Assembly (NCBI RefSeq): GCF_029892515.1
Contig: NZ_JARXVF010000011.1
Location: 62,001-126,000 of the forward strand
Origin: Pseudaminobacter soli (ex Li et al. 2025)
Lineage (GTDB): Bacteria > Pseudomonadota > Alphaproteobacteria > Rhizobiales > Rhizobiaceae
DNA length: 64,000 nt
Reading direction: 5' to 3'
Below, piece after piece: positions 37,148-46,612 of the stretch; position 1 is the stretch's first letter; each line of letters opens with the position of its first letter. The notes below the pieces were generated by a model. The model was not told where the DNA came from and searched no databases. It saw only the letters and a program-made list of their open reading frames with translations. The position numbers were made by a program, and so were the translations under genes.

Positions 37148-38302
37148 TCACCAGGAGGCGGTGAGGTGTCCGTCGCGCGACTTCACAACGCGCGTTCCGA
37201 GTTGTCGGCTTTCGCGATCAAGGGTCTGGCATATCCATGTGGCGTCCTCGGTCGAGGGATGCGCAAGCCGAAACCGCAGAATCCGCAAGGGAACGATTTC
37301 AAGTTTGGCAAGGTCGCCGCTCTTTGCATCTATGTCGACCAGATACATGAGGGGCAGATCGTCTCTGAATTCCTCATAGCCGGCGATGCCTTCGTAGTCG
37401 TTCACGAAATCCCCGCACCCGTGGAGGATCAGCCTGTTTCGGTAGATCTCGATGGCCCTTGGGTGATGCGAGGAATGTCCGTGAAAAACCGACACGCCTG
37501 CTTTTTCGATGAGCAGGTGGGCAAATCTCCGTGCATCGTCGGGGATCTCGTAACCCCAATTCGAACCCCAATGCACGGACGCGACGATCACGTCTCCTGG
37601 CTGCCGAGCAGCTGAAATACCTTCCGAGACCGCGGTAGCGGTGGCTTCTGACAAATCCGGCAGGACGTTAACGCCGGGAGCTTCCGATGTTGCTGCCCAA
37701 TTCTCGGGCGTGCCGCTCGTGACTGACGCAAAAGAGAAGACAAGCACGCGGCCCTTGTTTGCCAGATCGAGCACTGCCGGCGCGCTGGCCTGATCGCGTT
37801 CGCGACCAGCGCCAGCATGTTTGATGTGAAGCCGATCGAGCACCTGCATTGTATCCAGAAGGCCCGCGATCCCCCAATCGAGCACGTGATTATTGGCAAG
37901 CGTGCAGCAATCGATCCCCGCGGCGACAAGGCAGTCTGCATTCTCGGGACTGACTCGATAGTTGATACCCTTTGGTATGTAGCTTTCGCTGCGCGTGATG
38001 CTGGTCTCAAGGTTGACAATGCATGCGTCAGGATTGCTATGTCTCAATTCTTCGAGGGCCACGCCCCAGATATAAGTCGGTGCCACACGCCTCGGGATCG
38101 GACCATGCAACCTCTCGGCCAGCTTGATATAGCCGGTCGCCGAAAGCATGGCTCTTTCGTGCAAGGCCGGATCGCATGGGTTGGCCATGATCTGGTCGAT
38201 GCCACGTCCAATCATGACATCTCCGCATAAGAAGAGGCGCACTGGCCCGCTGGTGTGGGCCTCATCTGCAGACTCGGGCTCACGGCTTGAATTGAGGGAC
38301 AC
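37148..38302 (-). CDS. CapA-family metallophosphoesterase-like protein
   Basis: This 384-residue protein belongs to the PGA_cap/CapA family, named for poly-gamma-glutamate capsule synthesis. Metal-site motifs are visible: LFLCGDVMIGRG, CIVNLETSITRS, CTLANNHVLDWG, and the later SVHWGSNWGYE and VFHGHSSHHPR. No signal peptide is seen, so this one may be cytoplasmic. The start is a GTG (38302) with weak ribosome binding; later starts are possible. No capsule polymerase genes are close, so its substrate is unknown. It diverges from the hydrolase gene. Confidence 0.8.
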   Translation of the reverse strand: MSLNSSREPESADEAHTSGPVRLFLCGDVMIGRGIDQIMANPCDPALHERAMLSATGYIKLAERLHGPIPRRVAPTYIWGVALEELRHSNPDACIVNLETSITRSESYIPKGINYRVSPENADCLVAAGIDCCTLANNHVLDWGIAGLLDTMQVLDRLHIKHAGAGRERDQASAPAVLDLANKGRVLVFSFASVTSGTPENWAATSEAPGVNVLPDLSEATATAVSEGISAARQPGDVIVASVHWGSNWGYEIPDDARRFAHLLIEKAGVSVFHGHSSHHPRAIEIYRNRLILHGCGDFVNDYEGIAGYEEFRDDLPLMYLVDIDAKSGDLAKLEIVPLRILRFRLAHPSTEDATWICQTLDRESRQLGTRVVKSRDGHLTASW

Positions 38303-38404
38303 AGGGCATAGCTTTCATTCCAACCGCAACAGGCGCCCGGTTTCATAATTCTAATGAACGAAAGCTGCCTCGAAACCGTTCCTTCTTCATAAAGGAGCAA
38401 GGTC

Positions 38405-39085
38405 ATGAAACATGGTGAAGGCGGCAACTCATCCCGTGGCCCTGACGTCACCGATGTGGAGATCGTGCCACTTCATCTTCCGGGCTGCTTGCGCCTACCT
38501 CCGAACCCGTTCGGGATTGTCGTCTTTGCACATGGCAGTGGCTCGAGCAGGCTCAGTCCGCGCAATGTCTACGTTGCGGAGGCCTTGGGTCGGACCGGTC
38601 TTGGCACGCTGCTCTTCGATCTCCTTTCACCGGACGAGGAACTGAACCGAGCCAATGTGTTCAACATTCCGCTTTTGTCTCGCCGCCTCACTGCCGCGGT
38701 CGAATGGACGGGAGAGGCCGCGCAGACGATGGGATTGCCGATGGGGTTGTTCGGGGCAAGCACCGGGGCCGCGGCGGCACTTGTTGCAGCCGCGCGGCTG
38801 GGGGATCAAGTCGCGGCCGTGGTTTCACGCGGTGGACGTCCCGATCTGGCAGGAGCCGCCCTCGAAGAAGTCCGGGCGCCCACTCTCCTGATTGTCGGCG
38901 GCAACGATACCGAAGTGATCCGCTTGAACAAGGCGGCATTTGCCAGACTTGCCGGCCCCAGCCAGTTGGCAATCATTCCTGGCGCAACGCATCTCTTTTC
39001 CGAACCCGGGGCGCTCGATGCCGTGGTCGAGGCAGCGCGAGACTGGTTCGGGCGCTATATGGGCCGCGAGGGCGCTTCCGGCTAA
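38405..39085 (+). CDS. Alpha/beta hydrolase (dienelactone-hydrolase-like)
   Basis: This 226-residue hydrolase shows the catalytic nucleophile in GLFGASTGAAAA (Ser in GAST), the Asp in IVGGNDTEV and the His in IPGATHLF, in the right order. The oxyanion region HGSGSSRLSPRN is of the type often found beside phosphoribosyltransferases. The start ATG follows AAGGAG at good distance. No phosphoribosyltransferase or other partner is adjacent, and the substrate is unknown. A hairpin directly after the stop probably ends the transcript. Confidence 0.85.
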   Translation: MKHGEGGNSSRGPDVTDVEIVPLHLPGCLRLPPNPFGIVVFAHGSGSSRLSPRNVYVAEALGRTGLGTLLFDLLSPDEELNRANVFNIPLLSRRLTAAVEWTGEAAQTMGLPMGLFGASTGAAAALVAAARLGDQVAAVVSRGGRPDLAGAALEEVRAPTLLIVGGNDTEVIRLNKAAFARLAGPSQLAIIPGATHLFSEPGALDAVVEAARDWFGRYMGREGASG

Positions 39086-39086
39086 G

Positions 39087-39116
39087 AGATGGCCGGGCCG
39101 CTAGGACCCGCCATCT
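39087..39116 (+). terminator. Hairpin after the hydrolase gene
   Basis: AGATGGC (39087-39093) pairs with GCCATCT (39110-39116), extended inward by GGG/CCC with a bulge. It starts two bases past the stop codon. No strong T-run follows, so efficiency is uncertain. Confidence 0.5.
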
Positions 39117-39170
39117 GCTTCTAGAATCGTAGCAGGCGCCGCGGGCTTCCGGAAGCGACGCCCCGTCACC

Positions 39171-40619
39171 TCAATTCGAAAGCTCGAATTCAAGTGACTG
39201 GATTTTCATCGGTTCAGTCGGGCCGCATAGAACGCGAACCTTGATCTCGCCGTGCGCGCAGGGGATCTGCAGTCGGAAGCGTCCAAAACCGCCGTTCGCG
39301 GCGCCCTCATCCGCCGGCAGGATTTTCATTGCGTCGGAAACCGGTGCCCCGGCCTTTTCACAAAGCTCCGCGAGCGCCTTTGCACGCTCGGAATAGGGCC
39401 GATCCATCGCCACATTTTCCAGGAAGATGGCATCCGCGATCGAATTATCCCAGCCCTCCAGCACCAGACGCGACAATCCCGCGGATAGGTCACGCACGGC
39501 CGCCGGCGGCTCGCCGGCCGGCGCAGCCTTGGCAAAGGCTGCGCCAAGCAATAGCTCGAGCGCTGCCGCGGTGGGTACCCACGCGCCCGAATAGGTCGCA
39601 TTCTCGAAGGCCACGACACCGAGCCCGGTCTGCGGGTTCCACCGCATATGCGAGCTGAAGCCGGGATAGCCCCCCGAATGGCTGACAATCGGGCCGAAGC
39701 GCGGATTGTGTTCGACCATGAGGCCGAAGCCATATCCCTTGAGTCGCTGTTCCTCCGTCGGTTCGCACGCGATCGGGCATTGGATCCGCTGCATTTCGCG
39801 CCTGCTGGAGGCGCACAGCGGACTGTCATCTGTATTTTCCGGCGCAAAAGCTGCCGATAGCCAGCGCGCCCACCGGACAAGGTCACCGATCGTGGTGACG
39901 GCACCGCCGATCGCCGAAAACGCCCCCGGCCCAGTAAAAGGCAGTGGCAGCCAGTCATCACCGACTTTGCGGAAACCCGTGGCGAGCGCTTCCGGAGCGA
40001 CTGCCGCTGGATCGAAACCCGTTTCCTGCAGACCAAGTGGCTTGAGCAGATTGTCGGTCACGAATTCCTGGTAGGTCTGGCCGCTGACGGCCTCGATCAC
40101 CTGCCCAAGCAACGCATATCCGAGATTGGAATATTCGAAGCGGGTTCCCGGCGCGCTGGAAAAACGGATGCCGGCGCGCAGCACGGCATGGAACGCCTCG
40201 TTGGATAGTGATTCCTGCCGGTCGGCCCATGGATCGTCGGTGGGAAAGCCTCCCGCCATGGACAAAAGCATCCGCACCGTCGGCGCTTCCGGCCGGCCTG
40301 CGGGCAGTGTGGGGACCAGCGCAGGCACAAACTGCGTTACGGAGCTATCGAGCGATAGGAGCCCCCTGTCTCGCAGCAGCAGAACGGCGGCGGCCGTGAA
40401 GCTCTTGGTGCAGGAGGCGATGCGAAACCGGGCGCGCGGTCCGGGCGGGCTGCCCGCCGCACCTGCACTACCCAGTCCCTCTTCATGCACAATGCCCTCG
40501 GCATCGAAAATCGCGAACCGGAGCCCCGGCGTTATCTTTTGGGCCAGACGCTCGGAAAAGATTGTGGCGATCTCGCCCGTAAGCGCTTCCCGTCGCGAAA
40601 GATTGTTGAAAGACAGCAT
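39171..40619 (-). CDS. Serine hydrolase, class-C beta-lactamase fold
   Basis: This 482-residue protein starts at 40619 (MLSFNNLSRREAL). The catalytic tetrad motif is SCTK (Ser 69 to Lys 72), the YSN motif is at residues 163-165, and an SHSGGYPG box stands in place of KTG. There is no signal peptide, so it is probably cytoplasmic and not a drug-resistance enzyme. The C-terminal 120 residues form a separate beta domain. It ends a peptide ABC transporter operon, 16 bases after the second ATPase, so it may be a D-aminopeptidase or peptidase acting on the imported peptides. Confidence 0.82.
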   Translation of the reverse strand: MLSFNNLSRREALTGEIATIFSERLAQKITPGLRFAIFDAEGIVHEEGLGSAGAAGSPPGPRARFRIASCTKSFTAAAVLLLRDRGLLSLDSSVTQFVPALVPTLPAGRPEAPTVRMLLSMAGGFPTDDPWADRQESLSNEAFHAVLRAGIRFSSAPGTRFEYSNLGYALLGQVIEAVSGQTYQEFVTDNLLKPLGLQETGFDPAAVAPEALATGFRKVGDDWLPLPFTGPGAFSAIGGAVTTIGDLVRWARWLSAAFAPENTDDSPLCASSRREMQRIQCPIACEPTEEQRLKGYGFGLMVEHNPRFGPIVSHSGGYPGFSSHMRWNPQTGLGVVAFENATYSGAWVPTAAALELLLGAAFAKAAPAGEPPAAVRDLSAGLSRLVLEGWDNSIADAIFLENVAMDRPYSERAKALAELCEKAGAPVSDAMKILPADEGAANGGFGRFRLQIPCAHGEIKVRVLCGPTEPMKIQSLEFELSN

Positions 40620-40635
40620 TATTAATCCTCTCTGC

Positions 40636-41391
40636 TCACGGGAGATCGGGCGCTGCGGCAAGCAGCTGGCGGGTATAGTCGTGTTGGGGGGCATCGAAGA
40701 TCGCGCCGGTCGGCGCCATTTCGACGATCTCGCCACGATAGATAACTGCCACCCGGTCGCACAGCGACCGCACGACCGCAAGGTTGTGGGATATGAATAG
40801 CTGCGAAAGCCCCATCTCCTGGCGCAAGTCGGCGAAAAGGTTGATGATCCCCGCCTGCACAGACACGTCAAGCGCCGCCGTCGGCTCGTCCGCAACCAGA
40901 AAGCGCGGATTGACGGCAAGCGCCCGGGCGATGGCGACACGCTGGCGTTGCCCGCCCGACATGCTCGTCGGGCGACTGTCGAGCAGCGCGCCGGGCAAGT
41001 GGACGCGGCGCATCAGGTCTTCGCAGCGCTGGCGGCGATCCTCTCGCCCCGTTCCGATCCGGTGCACGACCATCAGTTCATGAATAAGTTGCCAGACCGT
41101 CATGCGCGGATCGAGCGAGGCATAGGGATCCTGAAACACCATCTGGATGGCGCAGCGCTGCGGCCGCGTGCGGCGAGGGGTGAGCGCCTCGTCCGCAAAA
41201 CGCAGCGCGCCGGAATAGCTGTTCTGAAGCCCAACGATGACTCGGCCGAGCGTCGATTTTCCCGATCCGGATTCGCCGACAAGACCGACGATCTCGCCCG
41301 CCCCGACGCGGATATCCACGTTGCGCAGCGCCTGCATCCCGCCGGGGAAAGTGACCGAAAGGCCTTCCGCCACAAGCTCGTTGCGCGTCAT
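40636..41391 (-). CDS. Peptide ABC transporter ATP-binding protein (second, DppF-like)
   Basis: This 251-residue ATPase starts at 41391, overlapping the first ATPase stop by four bases. It has Walker A GESGSGKS, the signature MSGGQRQRVAIARAL and Walker B FLVADEPTAALDVSVQ. The usual short oligopeptide C-terminal domain (with a Cys-rich site in many DppF) is nearly absent: the protein ends soon after YRGEIVEM and QLLAAAPDLP. It should pair with the first ATPase. Confidence 0.92.
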   Translation of the reverse strand: MTRNELVAEGLSVTFPGGMQALRNVDIRVGAGEIVGLVGESGSGKSTLGRVIVGLQNSYSGALRFADEALTPRRTRPQRCAIQMVFQDPYASLDPRMTVWQLIHELMVVHRIGTGREDRRQRCEDLMRRVHLPGALLDSRPTSMSGGQRQRVAIARALAVNPRFLVADEPTAALDVSVQAGIINLFADLRQEMGLSQLFISHNLAVVRSLCDRVAVIYRGEIVEMAPTGAIFDAPQHDYTRQLLAAAPDLP

Positions 41392-42353
41392 ACTTCCTCG
41401 TCCCTTGCAAAAAAGCGTTCGTCTTCTGCGGTAAACGGCGCGACCTGCCGCCCTGGTCCGCATGCGACCAGCGCCGGCGCCGGCTTCTGGTCGCGTTCGG
41501 TCAGCGATGGCGCGGAACTCGAAAGCCCACGCAGACGCCGTATCGGTCCCCGGATGCGTGGGACTGCCGCAAGCAAGGAGCGCGTATAGGGGTGCGCAGG
41601 CGAGGCGATCAGCGCGCCCAGATCGTCCGATTGCTCCACCGTGCGTCCGGCATACATGACGGTCAGCGAATCGCAGAATTCCGCCACCACGCTCAGATCA
41701 TGCGTGACATAGAGAAGTCCCGCGCCAAGGTCGGTTTTCAGCGCCTTGAACAATGCGAGAATCTGAGCCTGGATCGTGACATCGAGTGCCGTCGTCGGTT
41801 CGTCGCACAGGATGACGTCCGGCTTGCTCGCAATGGCCGAGGCGATCATCACGCGCTGCCGCATCCCGCCCGAAAGCTGGTGCGGATAGGCATCGACCCA
41901 TCGTGCGGGGTCCTTGATGCCGACCTGCGCCAGAAGCTCTACCGCCAGTTCCTTGGCCTGCCGGCCGCTCAGCCCACGCCGCCAAGCCACACCGTCGACG
42001 ATCTGCCGGCCCACTTTCATCACTGGATTAAGCGCGACGGCCGGCTCCTGAAACACCATCGAAATGCCGGTCCCCCGGACTTCATGCAGGAGTTTGCCGC
42101 CATCGCCCAGAAGATCGCGTCCGTCGAAACGGATTGCTCCGGCAGTAACGGTCAGATTAGCCGGCAAAAGTCCCATCACGGCGCGCAAGGTCAAGCTCTT
42201 GCCGGAGCCGGATTCGCCCACTAGTCCGCGCGCCTCGCCACGCGCCACCGAAAGCGTCACGCCGTCGAGTGCCTTGTAGCTCTTCTCGCCGATCTGCGCG
42301 GCGACGCTTAGCCCCTCAATCTGAAGGGCATCTGCCTTTATCGCCTGCTGCAT
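41388..42353 (-). CDS. Peptide ABC transporter ATP-binding protein (first, DppD-like)
   Basis: This 321-residue ATPase has Walker [24 protein letters not shown], Walker [17 protein letters not shown] and the C-terminal oligopeptide/dipeptide domain ([14 protein letters not shown] and a [10 protein letters not shown] end, with one Cys). It shares its first base with the last base of the DppC-like permease stop. Together with the second ATPase it powers the importer. Confidence 0.93.
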   Translation of the reverse strand: MQQAIKADALQIEGLSVAAQIGEKSYKALDGVTLSVARGEARGLVGESGSGKSLTLRAVMGLLPANLTVTAGAIRFDGRDLLGDGGKLLHEVRGTGISMVFQEPAVALNPVMKVGRQIVDGVAWRRGLSGRQAKELAVELLAQVGIKDPARWVDAYPHQLSGGMRQRVMIASAIASKPDVILCDEPTTALDVTIQAQILALFKALKTDLGAGLLYVTHDLSVVAEFCDSLTVMYAGRTVEQSDDLGALIASPAHPYTRSLLAAVPRIRGPIRRLRGLSSSAPSLTERDQKPAPALVACGPGRQVAPFTAEDERFFARDEEV

Positions 42354-43234
42354 TATCGTTTTACCCTCAGCGCCGTTGCCAATCCATCGCCGATCATCGA
42401 CAGTCCGTAGCTCGTCACGATCACCGCTACGGCGGGGATCAGCATCAGGCTGTAGATCCCGCCGGCAAAGAAGGGCTGTCCCTCCGACATCATATTGCCC
42501 CAGTCAGGCGTCGGCGGCACGATGCCGAGACCAAAATAGCTCAGCGTGACGATCACCCCGATATTGGCCACGATGTCGCTCATCGCATAAACGATGCCCT
42601 GGCTCAGCACATTCGGCATCAGGTGGCGGAAAATGATGCGTGGAACGCCAAGGCCGCCTACGTGCAGCGCATCCATGAAATTGGTCGAGCTCAGCACCAT
42701 CGCCTCGGCGCGAATGATGCGGGCATAGGCGATCCAGCTCACAATGGAGATCGCTATGATGATACTGGATACACCGTTGCCTAGAATGAAAACCAGGCTG
42801 ATGACCAGGACATAGAATGGGAAGGCGACCACGATGTCGGCGATGCGCATGACGATCGTATCGAACCAGCCGCCGAAATAGCCGCAGAGCGCCCCGAGTG
42901 TCGAGCCAATGACAAAGGGAAGCACGACCGCGATCGTTGCCAGGAATAGATCGACCCGTGCGCCATAGAGCAGCCGCGCCCACAGATCGCGTCCCAGGTT
43001 GTCGGTGCCGAGCAGGTGGTCGGCGCTCGGCCCTTGCAGCGTGGACATGAAATCCTGCGCGGTTGGATCATAACTGGTGAGCAGAGGCGCGCAGAGCGCC
43101 ATCAGCACGATCACCCCGACGATCAACGATCCGTACAGCAGCTGCGGGTTGTCGCGCCGGAGCCGCTTGAGCGGGCCGGGCGATCGGGCAATATCCCCTG
43201 AGGCGGTAGTGGCGGTCATTTCGCGTTCGCTCAT
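42353..43234 (-). CDS. Peptide ABC transporter permease (DppC-like)
   Basis: This 293-residue permease has a charged cytoplasmic N-terminus, then the OppC-type motif LLTSYDPTAQDF, and LLGTDNLGRDLWARLLYGAR before five to six helices. A late EAA loop is present (AEAMVLSSTNFMDALHVGGLG). It overlaps the DppB-like gene by four bases. No anomaly is seen. Confidence 0.92.
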   Translation of the reverse strand: MSEREMTATTASGDIARSPGPLKRLRRDNPQLLYGSLIVGVIVLMALCAPLLTSYDPTAQDFMSTLQGPSADHLLGTDNLGRDLWARLLYGARVDLFLATIAVVLPFVIGSTLGALCGYFGGWFDTIVMRIADIVVAFPFYVLVISLVFILGNGVSSIIIAISIVSWIAYARIIRAEAMVLSSTNFMDALHVGGLGVPRIIFRHLMPNVLSQGIVYAMSDIVANIGVIVTLSYFGLGIVPPTPDWGNMMSEGQPFFAGGIYSLMLIPAVAVIVTSYGLSMIGDGLATALRVKR

Positions 43235-44166
43235 TTCAGCCTCACCCTGGGATCGAGCAGCGTGTAGGCGATGTCGGTTATGAGATAGACGAGCAGCACC
43301 AGAAGAGCGAAGACCAGGGCACTAGCCTGCACGACCGGGAAATCGCGGTTCAGAATGCCCTTCATCAGGAAGGTGCCCATGCCAGGAATGGCAAAAACGT
43401 TTTCGACCACAAGCGAACCGCCGGCGAGAAAGCCAATCTGGATGCTGAGAATGCTCAAGCCGGAAATGCTGGCGTTCCGCAACGCGTAATGCAGCCAGAC
43501 AGTGCGGCTGCGCAGTCCCTTGGCGCGTGCGAAGTTGACATATTCGCTGTTCAGAGCGTCGATCAGCGCCGTGCGCAGACTGCGCATCAGCACCGGCACG
43601 ATGCCAAGCGCCAGCGTCAGCGCCGGCAAGAACAGTGATACGACATGGTCCCACGGCTTGTTGCCGTATCCGGCAACGGGGAAGATTTTCAGCCGGATGC
43701 TGAAGACCAGGATGAAAATGGTCGCGATGAAGAAAATCGGTGTTCCTTGAAACACTGCGGTAAGGGCGCGCGCCACCATATCAGAGAGCCCGGATTTGCT
43801 AACCGCGCTCCAGGCAGCCAGTGGAACGGCGATGATCAGGCTAAGGACTGCACTCATCAGCATCAGCAGTAGTGTTGGCGGCAAACGCGTTGCAAGCAGA
43901 TCGATGATCGGTTCATGAAAGAACATTGACTCGCCAAGCTGGCCGGTCACGAGATCGCGCAGGAAATGCAGATACTGGATCGCCAATGGCTGATCGAGAC
44001 CCCATTGCTGCCTGAGCGCGGCAATTGCCTCTGGCGTAGCATGCTCGCCCAGATAGGTCCGCGCCGGATCGCCTGGCGTGAGATGCATTAGCAGGAAGGT
44101 CAGGGTTACCGTTCCGAGTATCACGGGGACCAGTAGCACAAGCCTTCGAAACAAAAATCTCGACAT
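43231..44166 (-). CDS. Peptide ABC transporter permease (DppB-like)
   Basis: This 311-residue permease begins MSRFLFRRLVLLVPVILGT. It has the OppB signature HLTPGDPARTYLG and the EAA region RTALIDALNSEYVNFARAKGL. Six helices are predicted. It follows the binding-protein gene after 138 bases that include a stem-loop, a common device for making more binding protein than permease. Confidence 0.92.
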   Translation of the reverse strand: MSRFLFRRLVLLVPVILGTVTLTFLLMHLTPGDPARTYLGEHATPEAIAALRQQWGLDQPLAIQYLHFLRDLVTGQLGESMFFHEPIIDLLATRLPPTLLLMLMSAVLSLIIAVPLAAWSAVSKSGLSDMVARALTAVFQGTPIFFIATIFILVFSIRLKIFPVAGYGNKPWDHVVSLFLPALTLALGIVPVLMRSLRTALIDALNSEYVNFARAKGLRSRTVWLHYALRNASISGLSILSIQIGFLAGGSLVVENVFAIPGMGTFLMKGILNRDFPVVQASALVFALLVLLVYLITDIAYTLLDPRVRLK

Positions 44167-44192
44167 GTAAAATCAAACTCAAAGAGACAGAG

Positions 44193-44236
44193 ACGGGCTG
44201 TCCGGTTCCATGGAAGCAGGAACGCGGACAACCCGT
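44193..44236 (-). promoter_or_regulatory. Intercistronic stem-loop in the peptide transporter operon
   Basis: ACGGGCTGTCCG (44193-44204) pairs with CGGACAACCCGT (44225-44236), 12 bases with one G-U pair in the minus-strand RNA. It lies between the binding-protein stop and the first permease. It probably protects the upstream message or partially terminates transcription. Confidence 0.6.
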
Positions 44237-44304
44237 CGCGATTGTTCGTCAGGTCGGGATCCGTTCATCGGGTAACGATGGGACGGGTTTCCCGCGAGCG
44301 GACG

Positions 44305-45861
44305 TTAGTTCGAAAGCCAGACATTGACGAGGTTGTAGTTGCCCGTCACGTAAGGATGGAAACCATGAACCTTCGTCGAGTAGGAGTAGAGCTCGGGCGA
44401 ATAATACAAAGGTACCATCGGCTGGTCCTTGTCCCATAGGACCTGGATCTCGTCGTAGATTTTCTTGCGTTCGTTCTGGTCGCTGATTGCGGAGGCCTGC
44501 TCCGCCTTCTCGGCGATTTCCTTGCTGTCGTAGAACGAGAATTGCACCTGCGAGCCACCGTTATAGACGCCGGCAAAGCGGATGATCTCGTCCGGATCCA
44601 CGATGTCGGTGGTGTTGTAGGTGAAGGCCATGTCATAGTTGCCAGCCTGGCGCGCATCCCACGATGCCGCCGGGTCAAGCACCTGGATCTTCAGCTCGAT
44701 GCCGATCTTGGCGGCCTGTGCCTGGATGATCTGCGCCATCGTGGCTTCGTCGGAATTGCCGCTGCTTACCGTGATCGTTGTGCTGAAGCCATCTGGCACC
44801 TTCGACTGGGCGAGTTCCTTTTTCGCAGCATCCAGATCGAACGGCATGCCCTTGATGTCGGCGTTGTGCGACCACGAGCTTGGCGACATATAGGCGCCGG
44901 CCGGCTCGCCGTTGCCAAACAGGATAACCTTGACAAGGGCCTGCTTGTCGATCAGCGCAGCCATGGCGCGGCGGACATGCGGGTCGTCGAACGGTGCTTT
45001 CTTCGTGTTGAAAACGACAAAATCCACTCGGCTCGACGGGAAGACGCCGAGAGTGACGTCGCCGCCTCCTGCCAGCAGCGCCTGGGCGCTCGAATAGGCG
45101 GGAAACTCGTTGATGTGTGCCTGTCCGCCCAACACCTGATTGGCGCGCGTATTGCCGTCTGCGACTTCGTTGATGCTGACCGAATCCAGGTAAGGCTTAC
45201 CCTTCTGCCAATATTCAGTGTTGCGGACCAGACGAGTGCCGACACCCACCGTGCGTTCGGCCAGCTTGAACGGGCCGGTGCCGATCGGGGCCTTGGCGAA
45301 TTCCTCGGCAGTCTTGCCGCCGTAATTATCTGGCACGATGGAGTTCGAGAAGATCGCCATCACCGACGGCAGAGGCGCATAAGGGCCCTTGGTGCGCACC
45401 ACGACAGTCAGCGGATCGGGCGTCGTTACTTCCTGAATGGAGGTGTTGATGAAACCGAACGGGTTGGCTTCTTTTGCCGCCTGGTCCAGCGAGAATTTCA
45501 CGTCCTTGGACGTCATTGGGGTGCCGTCCGAGAATTTTACATCCGGGCGCAGCTTGAAGGTCCATTCGAGGCCGTCGGCAGACTGGTTCCATTCGGTGGC
45601 AAGGCCCGGCTGGACGCCCTTGCCGTCCTCGGTCGGAAACAGCAACGTGTCGAAAATCTCCTCAATAGCCCAGATCGAGGCGTTCTCGGCCGCCACCGTC
45701 GGCATGAGCGTCAGGATTGCATCGGCGTGCACCATCACCAGATCCCCGCCCGATTGCGGTGTATCCTCTGCGAAAGCGCATGTCGTACCAAGCGCGCTTG
45801 CGCCAAGCAGCAAGGCAGCGGCTACGCCCAAGTAGCTTTTGGCGCGAAACGATATTCTCAT
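44305..45861 (-). CDS. Peptide ABC transporter substrate-binding protein (family 5)
   Basis: This 518-residue periplasmic protein of SBP family 5 (dipeptide, oligopeptide or nickel type) has a signal peptide of about 31 residues ending TCAFA. Family motifs are GGDLVMVHADA near the mature start, LATEWNQSADGLEWTFKLRPDVKFSDGTP (45535-45620) and the late DKDQPMVPLYY. It is the first gene of the operon. The nearby serine hydrolase argues for peptides rather than metals as substrate, which is inference. Confidence 0.92.
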   Translation of the reverse strand: MRISFRAKSYLGVAAALLLGASALGTTCAFAEDTPQSGGDLVMVHADAILTLMPTVAAENASIWAIEEIFDTLLFPTEDGKGVQPGLATEWNQSADGLEWTFKLRPDVKFSDGTPMTSKDVKFSLDQAAKEANPFGFINTSIQEVTTPDPLTVVVRTKGPYAPLPSVMAIFSNSIVPDNYGGKTAEEFAKAPIGTGPFKLAERTVGVGTRLVRNTEYWQKGKPYLDSVSINEVADGNTRANQVLGGQAHINEFPAYSSAQALLAGGGDVTLGVFPSSRVDFVVFNTKKAPFDDPHVRRAMAALIDKQALVKVILFGNGEPAGAYMSPSSWSHNADIKGMPFDLDAAKKELAQSKVPDGFSTTITVSSGNSDEATMAQIIQAQAAKIGIELKIQVLDPAASWDARQAGNYDMAFTYNTTDIVDPDEIIRFAGVYNGGSQVQFSFYDSKEIAEKAEQASAISDQNERKKIYDEIQVLWDKDQPMVPLYYSPELYSYSTKVHGFHPYVTGNYNLVNVWLSN

Positions 45862-46612
45862 GTTCTGAATCTCCCCGACGGTGAATGAGCCTGTCGGCGT
45901 GCAGATTTCCGGCGACGGTCAGTCAAAGGCAAATGCTATTTCTGCAAATTCACATGCAAAAACAGTATAGGGGCATGAAGTGCGATCTGCCGCGCCACTT
46001 GAGAAGCGTGGAGCGCCTCTACTCCATACCCCGTGGGGCTCGGCTCCAGTCTTTTTGTCTATGATCGGCGGATCAAGCCGTTGGCCAAGAGTGGGAAAAT
46101 TCGCGCGGGCTCTAACTTCTTGATTCTGTGCGGGATCGAAGGGAGCCCCCCATTGGGGCAGGCCCGTTTTCAGTGTCGTCGGCTTTGACAGGTTCGAAAG
46201 CGTTCTGCACATGGCAGCTTACACTGTGCCGATGCCGGAGCACCTCTCCCCGCCTCCGACCGGTATCCCGGCGATTGGGTTTTCGACAATCTCATGCCCG
46301 ACGTGAATCCCACAAAAACCTAAACGACAGGGTGAAGAACTCTCATCTCGTGGTTCGAAGATGGCAGGCCGGTACGTCACGCTGGTAAAGTAACGCTGCA
46401 GCGTGAGCCTTTCGCTTGCTGCTTTCCTTAGCATTGGCCCGCTTCGGCGGGCTTTCTGTTGTTTGGTGCTTGCCCTCTTTGTCCGATCCGTTGCGATGCA
46501 TTGGCCGTAATGGCCGGGCTAACGAAGTTCGTCTCGATCTTCTTCGCTGTCGGAAACTATTTCATTCCGCCCCGTATCAAACAATCAGCTTTCCAGATTC
46601 ATCTTATCCGGC
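45862..46612. other. Intergenic spacer with no supported gene
   Basis: This 750-base spacer must contain the promoter of the peptide transporter operon (right to left). Short open frames exist but none has a plausible product. One hairpin resembling a terminator is listed separately. I looked for a tRNA because of a GGTTCGAA motif near 46352 and found no cloverleaf. Confidence 0.5.
46437..46456 (+). terminator. Intrinsic terminator-like hairpin
   Basis: GCCCGC-TTCG-GCGGGC (46437-46452) is a perfect six-base stem with a stable tetraloop, followed by TTTC and TGTT on the plus strand. No plus-strand gene is visible before it, so it may belong to a lost gene or a small RNA. Confidence 0.55.

Noticed and set aside
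44542-45888. Plus-strand open frame of 448 codons
   Set aside because: It is antisense to the family-5 binding-protein gene, whose signal peptide and motifs are convincing.
46213-46430. tRNA gene near the GGTTCGAA motif
   Set aside because: No acceptor stem, anticodon arm or D arm can be built around the motif.
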